This document shows, piece by piece, positions 24,836 through 34,759 of a stretch of 64,000 nt of DNA. The DNA comes from Streptomyces sp. BV286 (GTDB lineage: Bacteria; Actinomycetota; Actinomycetes; Streptomycetales; Streptomycetaceae): NCBI RefSeq assembly GCF_019090165.1, contig NZ_JAHRIB010000204.1, positions 1 to 64,000 of the forward strand. Reading direction: 5' to 3'. Position 1 is the first letter of the stretch, and the number at the start of each line of letters is the position of its first letter. Under the pieces are notes generated by a model. That model worked only from the letters and a program-made list of their open reading frames with translations. It made no database searches and was not told the origin of the DNA. Both the position numbers and the translations under genes were made by a program.

Positions 24836-26350
24836 ATGCTGCGCACCCTCACGACCCCCCGCACCGCGACGCCACACCAGCCGACTTCCCGACGGCTGAG
24901 GACGGCGTTCCTCGCCTCCGCCGTCTCCGTCTGCCTCGTCGCCGCGAGCGCCCCGGCCCCGGCACCGCTCGGTATCGGCGACCGCCTGTTCCCGCACCTG
25001 GGCAACCCCGGATACGACGTCATGGCGTACGACCTGGCCTTCACCTATCCCGGCAGCAACAGCAAGCCGCTGCCGGCCGTCACCACCATCGACGCGCGAA
25101 CGACAGACCGGCTGGAGCACGTCAATCTTGACTACTCGCACGGGACAGTGCGATCCGTCGAGGTCGACGGCGAGCCCGCGGAGTTCCGCAGCGCGGGCGA
25201 GGACCTGGTCGTCACCCCCGCGGAACCCCTGCCGTCCGGCGTCCGGACGCGGATCACCGTGAGCCACGACAGCGACCCGGTGTCCACGAAGGACCAGCAG
25301 AGCGGCTGGGTGCGGACCGCGGACGGGCTGGCGATGGCCAACCAGGCCGACGCCGGACACCGCGTCTTCCCCGGCAACGACCACCCCTCGGACAAGGCGA
25401 TGTTCACCATCCGGGTCACCACGCCCGAGGACTACACGGCCGTCGCCAACGGGCTGCCCGCCGGTGCGACCCGCCGCGGCACGGACACCACCTGGGTGTA
25501 CCGTACCGAGCACCCCATGGCCACCGAACTGGCCCAGGTGTCCATCGGCCGGTCCTCCGTGCTGCGCCGAAGCGGCCCCGACGGTCTCCCCCTGCGGGAC
25601 GTGGTACCCACCAAGGACCGCGAGCGGCTCGAGCCGTGGCTCAAGAAGACGCCTGCCCAGATCGCCTGGATGCAGGAGAAGGTCGGCGCCTACCCCTTCG
25701 AGACGTACGGGCTGCTGATCGCCGAGGCACGGACCGGATTCGAACTCGAGACGCAGACGCTCTCCCTCTTCGAGAGGGAACTCTTCACCCGGCCCGAGTA
25801 CCCGAAGTGGTACGTCGAGTCGATCATGGTGCACGAGCTGGCCCACCAGTGGTTCGGCGACAGCGTCTCCCCGCGCACCTGGTCCGACCTCTGGCTCAAC
25901 GAAGGGCACGCCACCTGGTACGAGGCCCTCTACGCCGAGGAGAAGGCGGACCGGCCCATGGAGGCGCGGATGCGGGCCGCGTACCGGTCGTCCGACACCT
26001 GGCGCGCGGCCGGTGGTCCGCCCGCCGCTCCCAAGGAGGCCGAGCCCGGCGCGAAACTGAGCATCTTCCGCCCGAACGTGTACGACGGCAGCGCCCTCGT
26101 CCTCTACGCGCTGCGCCAGGAGATCGGCCGCCCCGCCTTCGAGCGGTTGCAGCGCACCTGGGTGAGCACCCACCACGACGGCGTCGCCGACACCGCGGAC
26201 TTCGAACACCTCGCCTCGGGCATCGCCGGCCGTGATCTGAGCGGCTTCTTCAAGGCGTGGCTCTACGGACAGAAGACCCCGCCCATGCCGGGACACCCCG
26301 ACTGGCGCAGCACGGCGCCGGTGGAGAAGACCGGGAAGGGTGCCCGGTAA
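24836..26350 (+). CDS. Secreted M1-family zinc metallopeptidase, single catalytic module
   Basis: 504 residues, probably exported: the N-terminus has basic residues followed by LASAVSVCLVAASAPAPA. After a beta-sandwich domain comes the gluzincin site HELAHQWFGD with the third ligand in LWLNEGHATWYE. The exopeptidase GAMEN-type loop is replaced by TGFELETQT. The large C-terminal domain of classic PepN (about 850 residues) is absent, as in many secreted actinobacterial M1 peptidases. Likely role: trimming extracellular peptides. Confidence 0.9.
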   Translation: MLRTLTTPRTATPHQPTSRRLRTAFLASAVSVCLVAASAPAPAPLGIGDRLFPHLGNPGYDVMAYDLAFTYPGSNSKPLPAVTTIDARTTDRLEHVNLDYSHGTVRSVEVDGEPAEFRSAGEDLVVTPAEPLPSGVRTRITVSHDSDPVSTKDQQSGWVRTADGLAMANQADAGHRVFPGNDHPSDKAMFTIRVTTPEDYTAVANGLPAGATRRGTDTTWVYRTEHPMATELAQVSIGRSSVLRRSGPDGLPLRDVVPTKDRERLEPWLKKTPAQIAWMQEKVGAYPFETYGLLIAEARTGFELETQTLSLFERELFTRPEYPKWYVESIMVHELAHQWFGDSVSPRTWSDLWLNEGHATWYEALYAEEKADRPMEARMRAAYRSSDTWRAAGGPPAAPKEAEPGAKLSIFRPNVYDGSALVLYALRQEIGRPAFERLQRTWVSTHHDGVADTADFEHLASGIAGRDLSGFFKAWLYGQKTPPMPGHPDWRSTAPVEKTGKGAR

Positions 26351-26533
26351 CCCCGGGAAATACGAGTGACGAGACGGGGCGTGCCGTGCGAACATCTTCA
26401 CGTCGACGACACCTCAGGTCGGCGGCACGGCGCTCCGGCCCCGGGCGGGAATCTCCCGGCGGCCCCGGACGTTCTGGACAGTGACGGACCACAAGTTCGT
26501 CGCCCCAGGTATCCCCATCGACGTAAGGACCCA

Positions 26534-28027
26534 ATGACCTCCTCTTCTTCCCCTTCCCAGGACACACAGAGCTTCGCGCAGAACAACCCCGACGGTCTTC
26601 GGGCCGATGCCCTGATGGAAGAGGACGTCGCCTGGAGCCACGAGATCGACGGAGAGCGGGACGGCGACCAGCTCGACCGCTCCGAGCGTGCGGCCCTGCG
26701 CCGCGTCGCCGGACTCTCCACCGAGCTCGAGGACGTCACCGAGGTCGAGTACCGGCAGCTCCGCCTGGAGCGTGTGGTGCTCGTCGGCGTGTGGACCTCG
26801 GGGACCGCGACCGACGCGGACAACTCACTGGCCGAGCTGGCCGCCCTCGCGGAGACCGCGGGAGCGCTCGTGCTCGACGGAGTCATCCAGCGCAGGGACA
26901 AGCCCGACGCGGCCACGTACATCGGTTCCGGCAAGGCCAACGAGCTGCGGGACATCGTGCTGGAGACCGGCGCCGACACCGTCATCTGCGACGGTGAGCT
27001 CTCGCCGGGCCAGCTGATCCACCTCGAAGACGTCGTCAAGGTCAAGGTCATCGACCGTACGGCCCTGATTCTCGACATCTTCGCCCAGCACGCCAAGTCC
27101 CGGGAGGGCAAGGCGCAGGTAGCCCTCGCGCAGATGCAGTACATGCTGCCGAGGCTCCGGGGCTGGGGTCAGTCGCTGTCGCGTCAGATGGGCGGCGGCA
27201 AGGGCGGCGGCCTCGCCACCCGTGGTCCCGGTGAGACCAAGATCGAGACCGACCGGCGCCGTATTCGCGAGAAGATGGCGAAGATGCGCCGGGAGATCGG
27301 CGACATGAAGACCGGCCGCGAGATCAAGCGCCAGGAGCGCCGCCGCAACAAGGTGCCCTCGGTGGCGATCGCCGGCTACACGAACGCCGGCAAGTCCTCA
27401 CTGCTCAACCGCCTCACGGGCGCGGGCGTCCTCGTACAGAACGAGCTGTTCGCCACCCTCGACCCGACCGTCCGTCGTGCCGAGACGCCCAGCGGGCGGA
27501 TCTACACACTCGCGGACACCGTCGGCTTCGTACGGCACCTGCCGCACCACCTCGTCGAGGCGTTCCGCTCCACGATGGAGGAGGTCGGTGACTCCGACCT
27601 GATCCTGCACGTGGTCGACGGTTCGCACCCGGCGCCGGAGGAGCAGCTGGCCGCCGTGCGCGAGGTCATCCGTGACGTGGGCGCCACCAAGGTGCCCGAG
27701 ATCGTGGTGATCAACAAGGCGGACGCGGCCGACCCGCTGGTGCTCCAGCGGCTCATGCGGAACGAGAAGCGCTCCATCGCGGTCTCGGCCCGTACCGGCC
27801 AGGGCATCGACGAGCTGCTCGCGCTCATCGACGTCGAACTGCCGCACCCCTCGGTCGAGATCGAGGCACTCGTGCCGTACACACTCGGCCGGCTGGTCGC
27901 GCGCGCCCACACCGACGGCGAGGTGATCTCCGAGGAGCACACCCCGGAGGGCACGCTGATGAAGGTACGGGTACACGAGGAACTGGCGGCGGAGCTCGCT
28001 CCGTACGTTCCCGTGCCCGCGGCCTGA
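26534..28027 (+). CDS. hflX: Ribosome-associated GTPase HflX
   Basis: 497 residues, ATG with AAGGA 6 bases upstream. N-terminal HflX domain (YIGSGKANELRDIV is the signature); a coiled-coil linker with LSRQMGGGKGGGLATRGPGETKIE region; GTPase motifs G1 GYTNAGKSS, G3 DTVGF, G4 NKAD. HflX splits stalled ribosomes under stress. A long N-terminal extension of about 90 residues precedes the conserved part. Strong terminator 11 bases after the stop. Confidence 0.95.
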   Translation: MTSSSSPSQDTQSFAQNNPDGLRADALMEEDVAWSHEIDGERDGDQLDRSERAALRRVAGLSTELEDVTEVEYRQLRLERVVLVGVWTSGTATDADNSLAELAALAETAGALVLDGVIQRRDKPDAATYIGSGKANELRDIVLETGADTVICDGELSPGQLIHLEDVVKVKVIDRTALILDIFAQHAKSREGKAQVALAQMQYMLPRLRGWGQSLSRQMGGGKGGGLATRGPGETKIETDRRRIREKMAKMRREIGDMKTGREIKRQERRRNKVPSVAIAGYTNAGKSSLLNRLTGAGVLVQNELFATLDPTVRRAETPSGRIYTLADTVGFVRHLPHHLVEAFRSTMEEVGDSDLILHVVDGSHPAPEEQLAAVREVIRDVGATKVPEIVVINKADAADPLVLQRLMRNEKRSIAVSARTGQGIDELLALIDVELPHPSVEIEALVPYTLGRLVARAHTDGEVISEEHTPEGTLMKVRVHEELAAELAPYVPVPAA

Positions 28028-28037
28028 TCCACGGAGC

Positions 28038-28072
28038 GAAGGCCCGCCCCCTCTCGCAGGGGGCGGGCCTTC
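28038..28072 (+). terminator. Intrinsic terminator after hflX
   Basis: Perfect 15-bp GC-rich stem with a 5-base loop; also serves the convergent protease gene. Confidence 0.9.
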
Positions 28073-28106
28073 GTCGTACGCGCGACTCGGTCGTGTCGTA
28101 CGGCGT

Positions 28107-29309
28107 CTACTTGGCGCCGTACTCCTCGCTCATGGTGTCGTAGATCGCCTCGGCGCCCTTGCCCAGCTGCGGTCCCGCCAGCCAGGTGTTGTCGGACGGG
28201 CCGATCGACGTGTTCGAGACGAGCACGGTCTTGCCGTCGACGACACGGAACCAGCCGCCGCCGGACGAACCACCGGTCATGGTGCACCCGATGCGGTACA
28301 TCGTCGGCAGCCCCGGGCTGAGCGAGAGGCGGCCCGGCCGGTCGACACACTTGTGCATGATCAGACCGTCGTACGGCGCCGCGGCCGGGTAACCCCAGGC
28401 GCCCATCGAACCCGCGTCCGCGGCGGCGGGCGTCGAGAAGTCCACGTCCAGCGCGTTGCCGACCGTCTCCTCCAGGGACTTGGAACCGGACTCGGGCTTC
28501 ACGTGCAGCACCGCGTAGTCGTACGCGGCACCCGCGCCGCCCGACTCCGAGCCGCCCTCGATCCACTCGTCCGAGGTCGAGGCCCAGTCCGCCCAGTACT
28601 GGCCGTACGGGGCGATCTCCTGCTGTGTGGCCCTGCCGAGCTGGGCCTCGGACTTGCCGAGGTCGTTGTAGGCGGGCACGAAGGCGATGTTGCGGTACCA
28701 GCCGCCGCCACCGCCCGCGTGCACGCAGTGGCCGGCGGTCCACACGAGGTTGGACCTGCCCGGGTTGCGCGGGTCCTTGACGACCGTGCCGGAGCAGACC
28801 ATCGAACCCTCGGGGGAGTCGAAGAAGACCTTCCCGACCGGGGCGGCGTTCTCGTGGTACGGGGTCTTCTCGCGCGTCGCCGTGACGGGGGCGGGCGCCG
28901 GGTCGCTCACGCCCTGCTGTGCCGCGGCGTCCTTCGCGGAGATCGTCTTCTCCGGGTCCTCGGCGGACTTCATCCGCTCGGGCTTCCAGAGACCCGCGAT
29001 CACCGGGTTGACGAAGTCCTCGGCCTCACTGAGCCACTTGTCCCGGTCCCAGTTCTTCCATTCGCCGTCCTTCCACTGGTCGACATCGATCCCGTGCTCC
29101 TTGAGCCGGTCGGCGATGTCGGCGGGAATCTCGATCTTGTCCGCGCCCGGGGCTCCGGAACCTGTGGCGGCCGACTTCTCGGCGGCGGCCTTGTCGTCAC
29201 CCGAGTCACAGGCGGTGGCGGTGAGCGTCAGAGCCGCCGCGAGTCCGGCGGCTGCAAGGAAGCGGCGCCGCCCGCGGCTTCCCGCGAAGGACGGACGTGT
29301 GGAACGCAT
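28107..29309 (-). CDS. Lipoprotein-type trypsin-like serine protease (paralogue 1)
   Basis: 400 residues from the ATG at 29309. Arg-rich signal peptide and lipobox LTATAC (C34). A conserved pre-domain follows: ADRLKEHGIDVDQWKDGEW and WDRDKWL, about residues 65-95. Then a chymotrypsin-fold (V8/S1-like) protease: H194 in WTAGHC, D264 in YDYAVLHV, S349 in GGSSGGGW. It is paralogous to the next gene upstream, which shares the same pre-domain and triad context. Likely cell-surface anchored; natural substrate unknown. The triad is intact. Confidence 0.88.
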   Translation of the reverse strand: MRSTRPSFAGSRGRRRFLAAAGLAAALTLTATACDSGDDKAAAEKSAATGSGAPGADKIEIPADIADRLKEHGIDVDQWKDGEWKNWDRDKWLSEAEDFVNPVIAGLWKPERMKSAEDPEKTISAKDAAAQQGVSDPAPAPVTATREKTPYHENAAPVGKVFFDSPEGSMVCSGTVVKDPRNPGRSNLVWTAGHCVHAGGGGGWYRNIAFVPAYNDLGKSEAQLGRATQQEIAPYGQYWADWASTSDEWIEGGSESGGAGAAYDYAVLHVKPESGSKSLEETVGNALDVDFSTPAAADAGSMGAWGYPAAAPYDGLIMHKCVDRPGRLSLSPGLPTMYRIGCTMTGGSSGGGWFRVVDGKTVLVSNTSIGPSDNTWLAGPQLGKGAEAIYDTMSEEYGAK

Positions 29310-29497
29310 GGTGTTGTTACCCCCGATAGAACGTGCATCTCTCACCTGCGGGTCAGGCGCGGCGAGCTCGAACAGGGCTCTCCGCGGGGCCTGTGTCACC
29401 GCGACACCCCACTATGCCCGGGGAGTCGGGGACGAACGGCGGTCGGGTGGTGAAGGTTTCCGTGAGGCCCACCCTGCCGCCGTCCGTCCTCATGCCG

Positions 29498-30727
29498 CTA
29501 CCGCTGCGCGGCGAACTTCTTGCTCACCGAGTCGTAGATGCCCTTGGCCTCCGTGCCCAGGTGCGGCCCCGCCAGCCAGCCGGCGGTCACCGGGCCGATG
29601 GAGGTGTTGGACACCAGGGCGGGACTGCCGTCCGAACCCGTCGCGACCCAGCCGCCCCCCGACGAACCGCCGGTCATGGTGCACCCGATGCGGTACATCG
29701 TCGGCTCGGACTTGGCGATCGAGAGCCGGCCAGGCTTGTCCGCGCACTGGTACATGGTCTCCCCGTCGAACGGCTTCGCCGCCGGGTAACCGGTCGCGGT
29801 GATGTCCCCGACCTGCGACACGGCCGGAGCGTCGAAGTCCACCGGGAGCGCCGAACCGACCGTCTCCTCCAGGGACTTGCCGCCGCTGCCCTTCTCCGGC
29901 GTCACATGAATGACGGCGAAGTCGTACGAGGCGCCGTCACCGCCCGTCTCGCCACCCCGCTCGATCCACTGGTCCGAGGTCTGCGCCCAGTCACCCCACC
30001 AGACGCCGTACGGAGCGACCTCCTCCTTCGTGGCACCCGTGATCTCCGTCGCCGACATGGCGTCGTTGTTGTACGAGGGCACGAAGGCGATGTTGCGGTA
30101 CCAGCCGCCCTTCTTGCCGGCGTGCACGCAGTGGCCCGCGGTCCACACGAGGTTGGACTTGCCCGGGTGGGCCGGGTCCTCGACCACGGTCGCCGAACAG
30201 ACCATCGTGCCCTCGGGGGAGTCGAAGAACACCTTGCCCGCCTCGGGCGCGTTCTCGTGGTACGCCGCCGGGACGGACTTCGCCTCCACGGGCGCCGGCT
30301 CCGGGTCGGTCACGCCCTGGTCACCCGAGAGGTCACTCTCGTCGACGCCCTTGCCCTGGTCCGGGTCCTCGGCCTCGCGCATGCGGTCCGGGTCCCACAG
30401 GTCCTTGATGATCGGGTTGATGTAGTCACCGGCCTCGCGCAGCCAGTCCTCCCGGTCCCAGTTCTTCCAGGCGCCGCCCTTCCACTGGTCGACATCGATC
30501 CCGTGCTCCTTGAGCCTGTCCTTGATGTCGTCCGGGATCTGGATCTTGCCGTCGCCGACCGCGGCGGCCGACGTCTCGGCGCTCGCGTCGGCGTTCTCAC
30601 CCGAGCCGCAGGCGGTGGCGGTCAGCGCCAGTGCGGTGGCCAGGCCGACCGCGGCAAGCACGGGGGAGGTTCTGCGGCGCGGGCTCCTCCCTCGACGGGC
30701 GGTGAAGAGCGGGCGTATCGGTCGCAT
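29498..30727 (-). CDS. Lipoprotein-type trypsin-like serine protease (paralogue 2)
   Basis: 409 residues from the ATG at 30727. Signal peptide with lipobox LTATAC (C40); pre-domain KDRLKEHGIDVDQWKGGAW; triad H199 (WTAGHC), D269 (YDFAVIHV) and S356 (GGSSGGGW). It shares most of its catalytic-domain blocks with paralogue 1, 188 bases downstream, so the two arose by tandem duplication. The spacer between pre-domain and catalytic domain differs in length and sequence, suggesting divergence of activation or targeting. GGAGG-like site (CTGGAGG...) in the upstream bases. Confidence 0.88.
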   Translation of the reverse strand: MRPIRPLFTARRGRSPRRRTSPVLAAVGLATALALTATACGSGENADASAETSAAAVGDGKIQIPDDIKDRLKEHGIDVDQWKGGAWKNWDREDWLREAGDYINPIIKDLWDPDRMREAEDPDQGKGVDESDLSGDQGVTDPEPAPVEAKSVPAAYHENAPEAGKVFFDSPEGTMVCSATVVEDPAHPGKSNLVWTAGHCVHAGKKGGWYRNIAFVPSYNNDAMSATEITGATKEEVAPYGVWWGDWAQTSDQWIERGGETGGDGASYDFAVIHVTPEKGSGGKSLEETVGSALPVDFDAPAVSQVGDITATGYPAAKPFDGETMYQCADKPGRLSIAKSEPTMYRIGCTMTGGSSGGGWVATGSDGSPALVSNTSIGPVTAGWLAGPHLGTEAKGIYDSVSKKFAAQR

Positions 30728-31054
30728 GGTGTGACTCCCCCTGGAGGTGAACGAACAACTCTGTGCTGTCGCACGGGACTTCGTACGGATCCGGGGACCC
30801 GGCCGTGCCCGACGTGGACCGTGGTGCTGATCAGCGAGGATCGCTGAGCGGCACACAGACTATGCCGTCGCTGTGGGGGACTTCCGACGGGCCCGCAACG
30901 GTTCCGTCACGGCAAGGATCTACGTTCCGCCGTTGCCCCGCGCGGTCCTCGTCGTTGGTACGTACGGGGGACGTTCCGGCTGCGTTCATCCCCCTGCCGC
31001 CTCCCACCGGGCGGACCGGCAACTCGCCTCTGGACAGCGGGAGGACCGACAGAC
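30728..31054. other. 327-bp divergent promoter region (protease 2 / siderophore cluster)
   Basis: No coding frame supported. I looked for an iron-box (TTAGGTTAGGCTAACCTAA-like) and found no match, so iron control by DmdR/IdeR is not evident from this region. Confidence 0.5.
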
Positions 31055-32527
31055 GTGGCGGTGACGGAGTCTGCGCCCGAGGTGGCGCCCGCGACGCAGG
31101 AAGCGGTGGGCGCGCGCACGCTGCAGGAGGGCGCCGGGGCGCGCGCGGCGCACGAGGGGATCCTGCGGAGGCAGTCGGCGCGCGAGTCAGCGGCGCGCAC
31201 CTATGCCCGCGCCCTGCCGATCGTCCCCGTACGAGCCCGTGGACTGACGATCGAGGGCGCCGACGGGAGCCGCTATCTCGACTGTCTCTCGGGGGCGGGC
31301 ACCCTGGCGCTCGGCCACAACCACCCCGTCGTTCTGGAGGCCATCCGCAAGGTCCTCGACTCTGGGGCCCCGCTGCACGTCCTCGACCTGGCCACACCCG
31401 TCAAGGACGCCTTCACCACGGAACTGTTCCGTACGCTGCCGTCGGGTCTCGCCGACCGCGCGCGCGTGCAGTTCTGCGGCCCCGCCGGGACGGACGCCGT
31501 GGAGGCCGCGCTGAAACTGGTGCGCACCGCGACGGGGCGCAGCGGGATCCTCGCCTTCGCCGGCGCCTATCACGGGATGACCGCGGGGGCGCTCGAGGCA
31601 TCCGGGGGCGCGCCCGACGTGCGGGTGGCGCGCCTGCCCTACCCGCACACCTACCGCTGCCCCTTCGGTGTCGGAGGCGAGCGTGGGGCGGAACTCGCCG
31701 CGCGCTGGACCGAATCCATCCTCGACGACCCCAAGTCCGGGGTGCCGGGCCCGGCGGCCATGATCCTCGAACCGGTGCAGGGCGAGGGCGGTGTGATTCC
31801 GGCCCGTGACGACTGGATGCGGCGGATGCGGGAGATCACGGCGGCGCGCTCCATCGCCCTGATCGCCGACGAGGTGCAGACGGGGGTGGGCCGGACCGGC
31901 ACTTTCTGGGCGGTCGAGCACAGTGGCGTCACTCCCGACGTGATGGTCCTCTCCAAGGCCATCGGCGGCAGCCTGCCCCTGGCCGTGGTCGTCTACCGCG
32001 ACGACCTCGACGTGTGGGAACCCGGCTCCCACGCCGGCACGTTCCGAGGCAACCAACTCGCCATGGCGGCCGGCGCCGCGACCCTCGCGTACGTCCGTGA
32101 GAACCGACTCGCCGAGCGGGCCGCCGCACTCGGCGCACACATGATCACCCAACTCCGCGGCCTGGAGACCGACTTCGCCTGCGTCGGCGACGTACGCGGC
32201 CGGGGACTCATGATCGGCGTCGAGTTCGTGGACCCCGACAGACCGCCCGCCGCTCCCGGCGGACCGCCTCCTGCCGCGCCCGAACTGGCGGCCGCCGTCC
32301 AGCGGGAGTGCCTGCGACGCGGACTGATCGTGGAACTCGGCGGCCGGCACTCCAGCGTGGTGCGGCTGCTGCCACCGCTCACGATCACCGACGAGCAGGC
32401 GACCGCCGTCCTCGACCGGCTCGCGGACGCGGTGGCTGAGGTCGCGAAGGAACCCACCGGCCCCCGTGTCGCGGAGGCCCGACGGCCGGTGTCCGGGCTC
32501 CCCGAACAGCCGGAACCCTCCGGATAA
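31055..32527 (+). CDS. Class III aminotransferase, diaminobutyrate aminotransferase type
   Basis: PLP enzyme of 490 residues; most like L-2,4-diaminobutyrate:2-oxoglutarate aminotransferases (the RhbA/Dat branch) from the segments YLDCLSGAGTLALGHNHP and LVLSKAIGGSLPL. PLP lysine is K301; the cofactor aspartate lies in LIADEVQTGVGRTG. About 50 N-terminal residues are Ala-rich extension. GTG start with a GGGAGGA site 11-12 bases upstream. It opens a NIS siderophore cluster. Inference: supplies diaminobutyrate (or a derived diamine) as the amine condensed with citrate. Confidence 0.85.
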   Translation: MAVTESAPEVAPATQEAVGARTLQEGAGARAAHEGILRRQSARESAARTYARALPIVPVRARGLTIEGADGSRYLDCLSGAGTLALGHNHPVVLEAIRKVLDSGAPLHVLDLATPVKDAFTTELFRTLPSGLADRARVQFCGPAGTDAVEAALKLVRTATGRSGILAFAGAYHGMTAGALEASGGAPDVRVARLPYPHTYRCPFGVGGERGAELAARWTESILDDPKSGVPGPAAMILEPVQGEGGVIPARDDWMRRMREITAARSIALIADEVQTGVGRTGTFWAVEHSGVTPDVMVLSKAIGGSLPLAVVVYRDDLDVWEPGSHAGTFRGNQLAMAAGAATLAYVRENRLAERAAALGAHMITQLRGLETDFACVGDVRGRGLMIGVEFVDPDRPPAAPGGPPPAAPELAAAVQRECLRRGLIVELGGRHSSVVRLLPPLTITDEQATAVLDRLADAVAEVAKEPTGPRVAEARRPVSGLPEQPEPSG

Positions 32528-32749
32528 GGCGGCGATCCGGTGCACGACCGAGCCCCGGGCCCGGGAACGGGCGCCGCACGGTGATACCCGCCAGGTATCC
32601 CCAAGGCAGGTGGCTCCCCGCGCCCCGCGCCCCTCCGCCCTCTTCGGAACGGGTCGGCCCCGCGCCGACCAGGAAACGCACAGGTACCACCACGCCGGAA
32701 CAGCCCCGGTTCGTCGCCGTACGAGCCTGAACCATCCCGAGGAACACTC

Positions 32750-34720
32750 TTGAACGCCACCCCCGCATCCGACGGCCGCCCCCACACCCATGAGCGAGGA
32801 GCCCACGGCACGCAACTCCCGCTGGGGATGGGGGCCGAATCGGTCCCCCGGCAGAAGGGAGGGTCAGAGAAGTCCGAAGGGTTGCACGGCGCCACCACCG
32901 ACCTGCTGGAACACCCCGATCCGCACACCGCCGCCCAGGCCGCGGCCATCGAGAACCTGCTGCGCTGCTGGGTACGCGAGCACGACCTCGCCGCTCCCGC
33001 CGACGGCACCCTCCGCATCCCCCTCCCCGCCAGTGGCTCAGCCCTCCTCGTCCCGGTCCACTACTGGTCCCCCACGGGATGGCACCGCCTGGGCCCTCCC
33101 CATCTCTCCGACGCCTCGGACCAGGATCCGCCCACCGACGCCGTCACACTGGCGGCGCTGCTGGGACGTGAAACCCCGACGCACGGGGCGCCCACCCAGT
33201 CCGTCGCCTCCGCCACGCCGGGTGCGACGGCCGAGGTCCCTGCCTTCGCCGAAGGCGGTGACCTGATCGGCCGGGTCGCGGACTCCCTGCGCCGGACCGT
33301 CGTGTTCATCACGGACCGCAGGGAGAACCCCGCTGACGGCCCCGACCTCTTCCTCTCCGCCGAGCAGTCGCTGCTGCTCGGGCACCCGCTCCACCCCACT
33401 CCCAAGAGCCGCGAAGGACTCTCCGGGGCCGAAACCCGGCTCTACTCGCCGGAGCTGCGCGGCTCCTTCGCACTGCACTGGCTGGCCGTCGCCCCCTCCG
33501 CTCTCGCCACCGACTCGGCATGGACCGAGCGCGGCCGTCCCGTAGCCGCGGAACAGCTCACCTCCCGGCTCGCCGGCGCCGGACTGCACCTGCCTGACGG
33601 GTACGCCGCGCTGCCGATGCACCCATGGCAGCTCCAAGAAGTCCGCCACCGCCCCGAGACGGCGGAACTGCTCGACGCCGGACTGCTCCTCGAGCTCGGC
33701 CCCCACGGCTCCCCGTGGCACCCCACATCCTCCGTCCGCACCCTGTACCGCTCCGGCGCCCCCGCGATGCTGAAGCTGTCGCTGGGCCTGCGCATTACCA
33801 ACTCCCGCCGGGAGAACCTCCGCAAGGAGTTCCACCGCGGGGTCGAGGTCCACCGCCTGCTGCGCGCCGGTCTCGCCGAACAGTGGCAGGCGGCCCACCC
33901 GGGCTTCGACATCGTCCGCGACCCGGCGTGGCTCGCAGTGAACGACCCGGACGGCGCCCCCGTGCCCGGTCTCGACGTGATGATCCGGCACAATCCGTTC
34001 ACCCCGACGGACGACGTCTCCTGTATCGCCGGACTCGTCTCACCCAGGCCCCGGGCCGCGTCCACCGGACATCGGCATGGCGAGCAGAACAGGCCCACGA
34101 CGCGATCCCGGCTCACCGATATCGTCACCCGTCTCGCCGGACGCACAGGCCGGCCGCGCGGCGCCGTCGCCACCGAGTGGTTCCTGCGCTACCTCGAACA
34201 CGTCGTCCGCCCCGTGCTCTGGCTGGACAGCGAGGCCGGCATCGCACTGGAGGCACACCAGCAGAACACCCTGCTCCTGCTGGATCCGGAAGGCTGGCCA
34301 GGGGGCGGCCGCTACCGCGACAACCAGGGCTACTACTTCCGCGAGTCACGGCGCGCCGAACTGGACAAACGACTGCCGGGCATCGGCGAACACAGCGACA
34401 CCTTCGTCTCCGACGAGGTCACCGACGAGCGGTTCGCCTACTACCTCGCCATCAACAACGTGCTCGGCCTCATCGGCGCCTTCGGCTCCCAGCGCCTGGC
34501 CGACGAACGGCTGCTGCTGGCCGCCTTCCGCCGCTTCCTCGTCAACGTCGCCTCCGGGCCCGCCCGGCTGCGCACCACCCTGCCCGCCCACCTGCTCGAC
34601 TCGCCGGTGCTGCGCTGCAAGGCCAACCTGCTGACCCGGCTGCACGGACTCGACGAACTCGTCGGCCCCGTCGACACCCAGTCCGTCTACGTCACCATCG
34701 CCAACCCCCTTCATTCCTGA
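32750..34720 (+). CDS. IucA/IucC-family NIS siderophore synthetase (first)
   Basis: ATP-dependent synthetase joining a carboxylic acid such as citrate to an amine or hydroxylamine, 656 residues. TTG start, chosen because GAGGA lies 7 bases upstream. Family motifs: GHPLHPTPKSREG (ATP/carboxylate binding), LPMHPWQ, KLSLGLRITNSRR, LEAHQQN, and RDNQGYYFRES. About 80 N-terminal residues are non-conserved. 222 bases separate it from the aminotransferase. With the second synthetase gene it implies two condensations on one citrate. Confidence 0.92.
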   Translation: MNATPASDGRPHTHERGAHGTQLPLGMGAESVPRQKGGSEKSEGLHGATTDLLEHPDPHTAAQAAAIENLLRCWVREHDLAAPADGTLRIPLPASGSALLVPVHYWSPTGWHRLGPPHLSDASDQDPPTDAVTLAALLGRETPTHGAPTQSVASATPGATAEVPAFAEGGDLIGRVADSLRRTVVFITDRRENPADGPDLFLSAEQSLLLGHPLHPTPKSREGLSGAETRLYSPELRGSFALHWLAVAPSALATDSAWTERGRPVAAEQLTSRLAGAGLHLPDGYAALPMHPWQLQEVRHRPETAELLDAGLLLELGPHGSPWHPTSSVRTLYRSGAPAMLKLSLGLRITNSRRENLRKEFHRGVEVHRLLRAGLAEQWQAAHPGFDIVRDPAWLAVNDPDGAPVPGLDVMIRHNPFTPTDDVSCIAGLVSPRPRAASTGHRHGEQNRPTTRSRLTDIVTRLAGRTGRPRGAVATEWFLRYLEHVVRPVLWLDSEAGIALEAHQQNTLLLLDPEGWPGGGRYRDNQGYYFRESRRAELDKRLPGIGEHSDTFVSDEVTDERFAYYLAINNVLGLIGAFGSQRLADERLLLAAFRRFLVNVASGPARLRTTLPAHLLDSPVLRCKANLLTRLHGLDELVGPVDTQSVYVTIANPLHS

Positions 34721-34759
34721 GGAACATGACCCACCCCGTCTCCTGAGAGGAGCGTCGCC

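Noticed and set aside
30728..31054. Iron-box search upstream of the siderophore cluster
   Set aside because: No TTAGG-N-AGGCT-type match was found on either strand.
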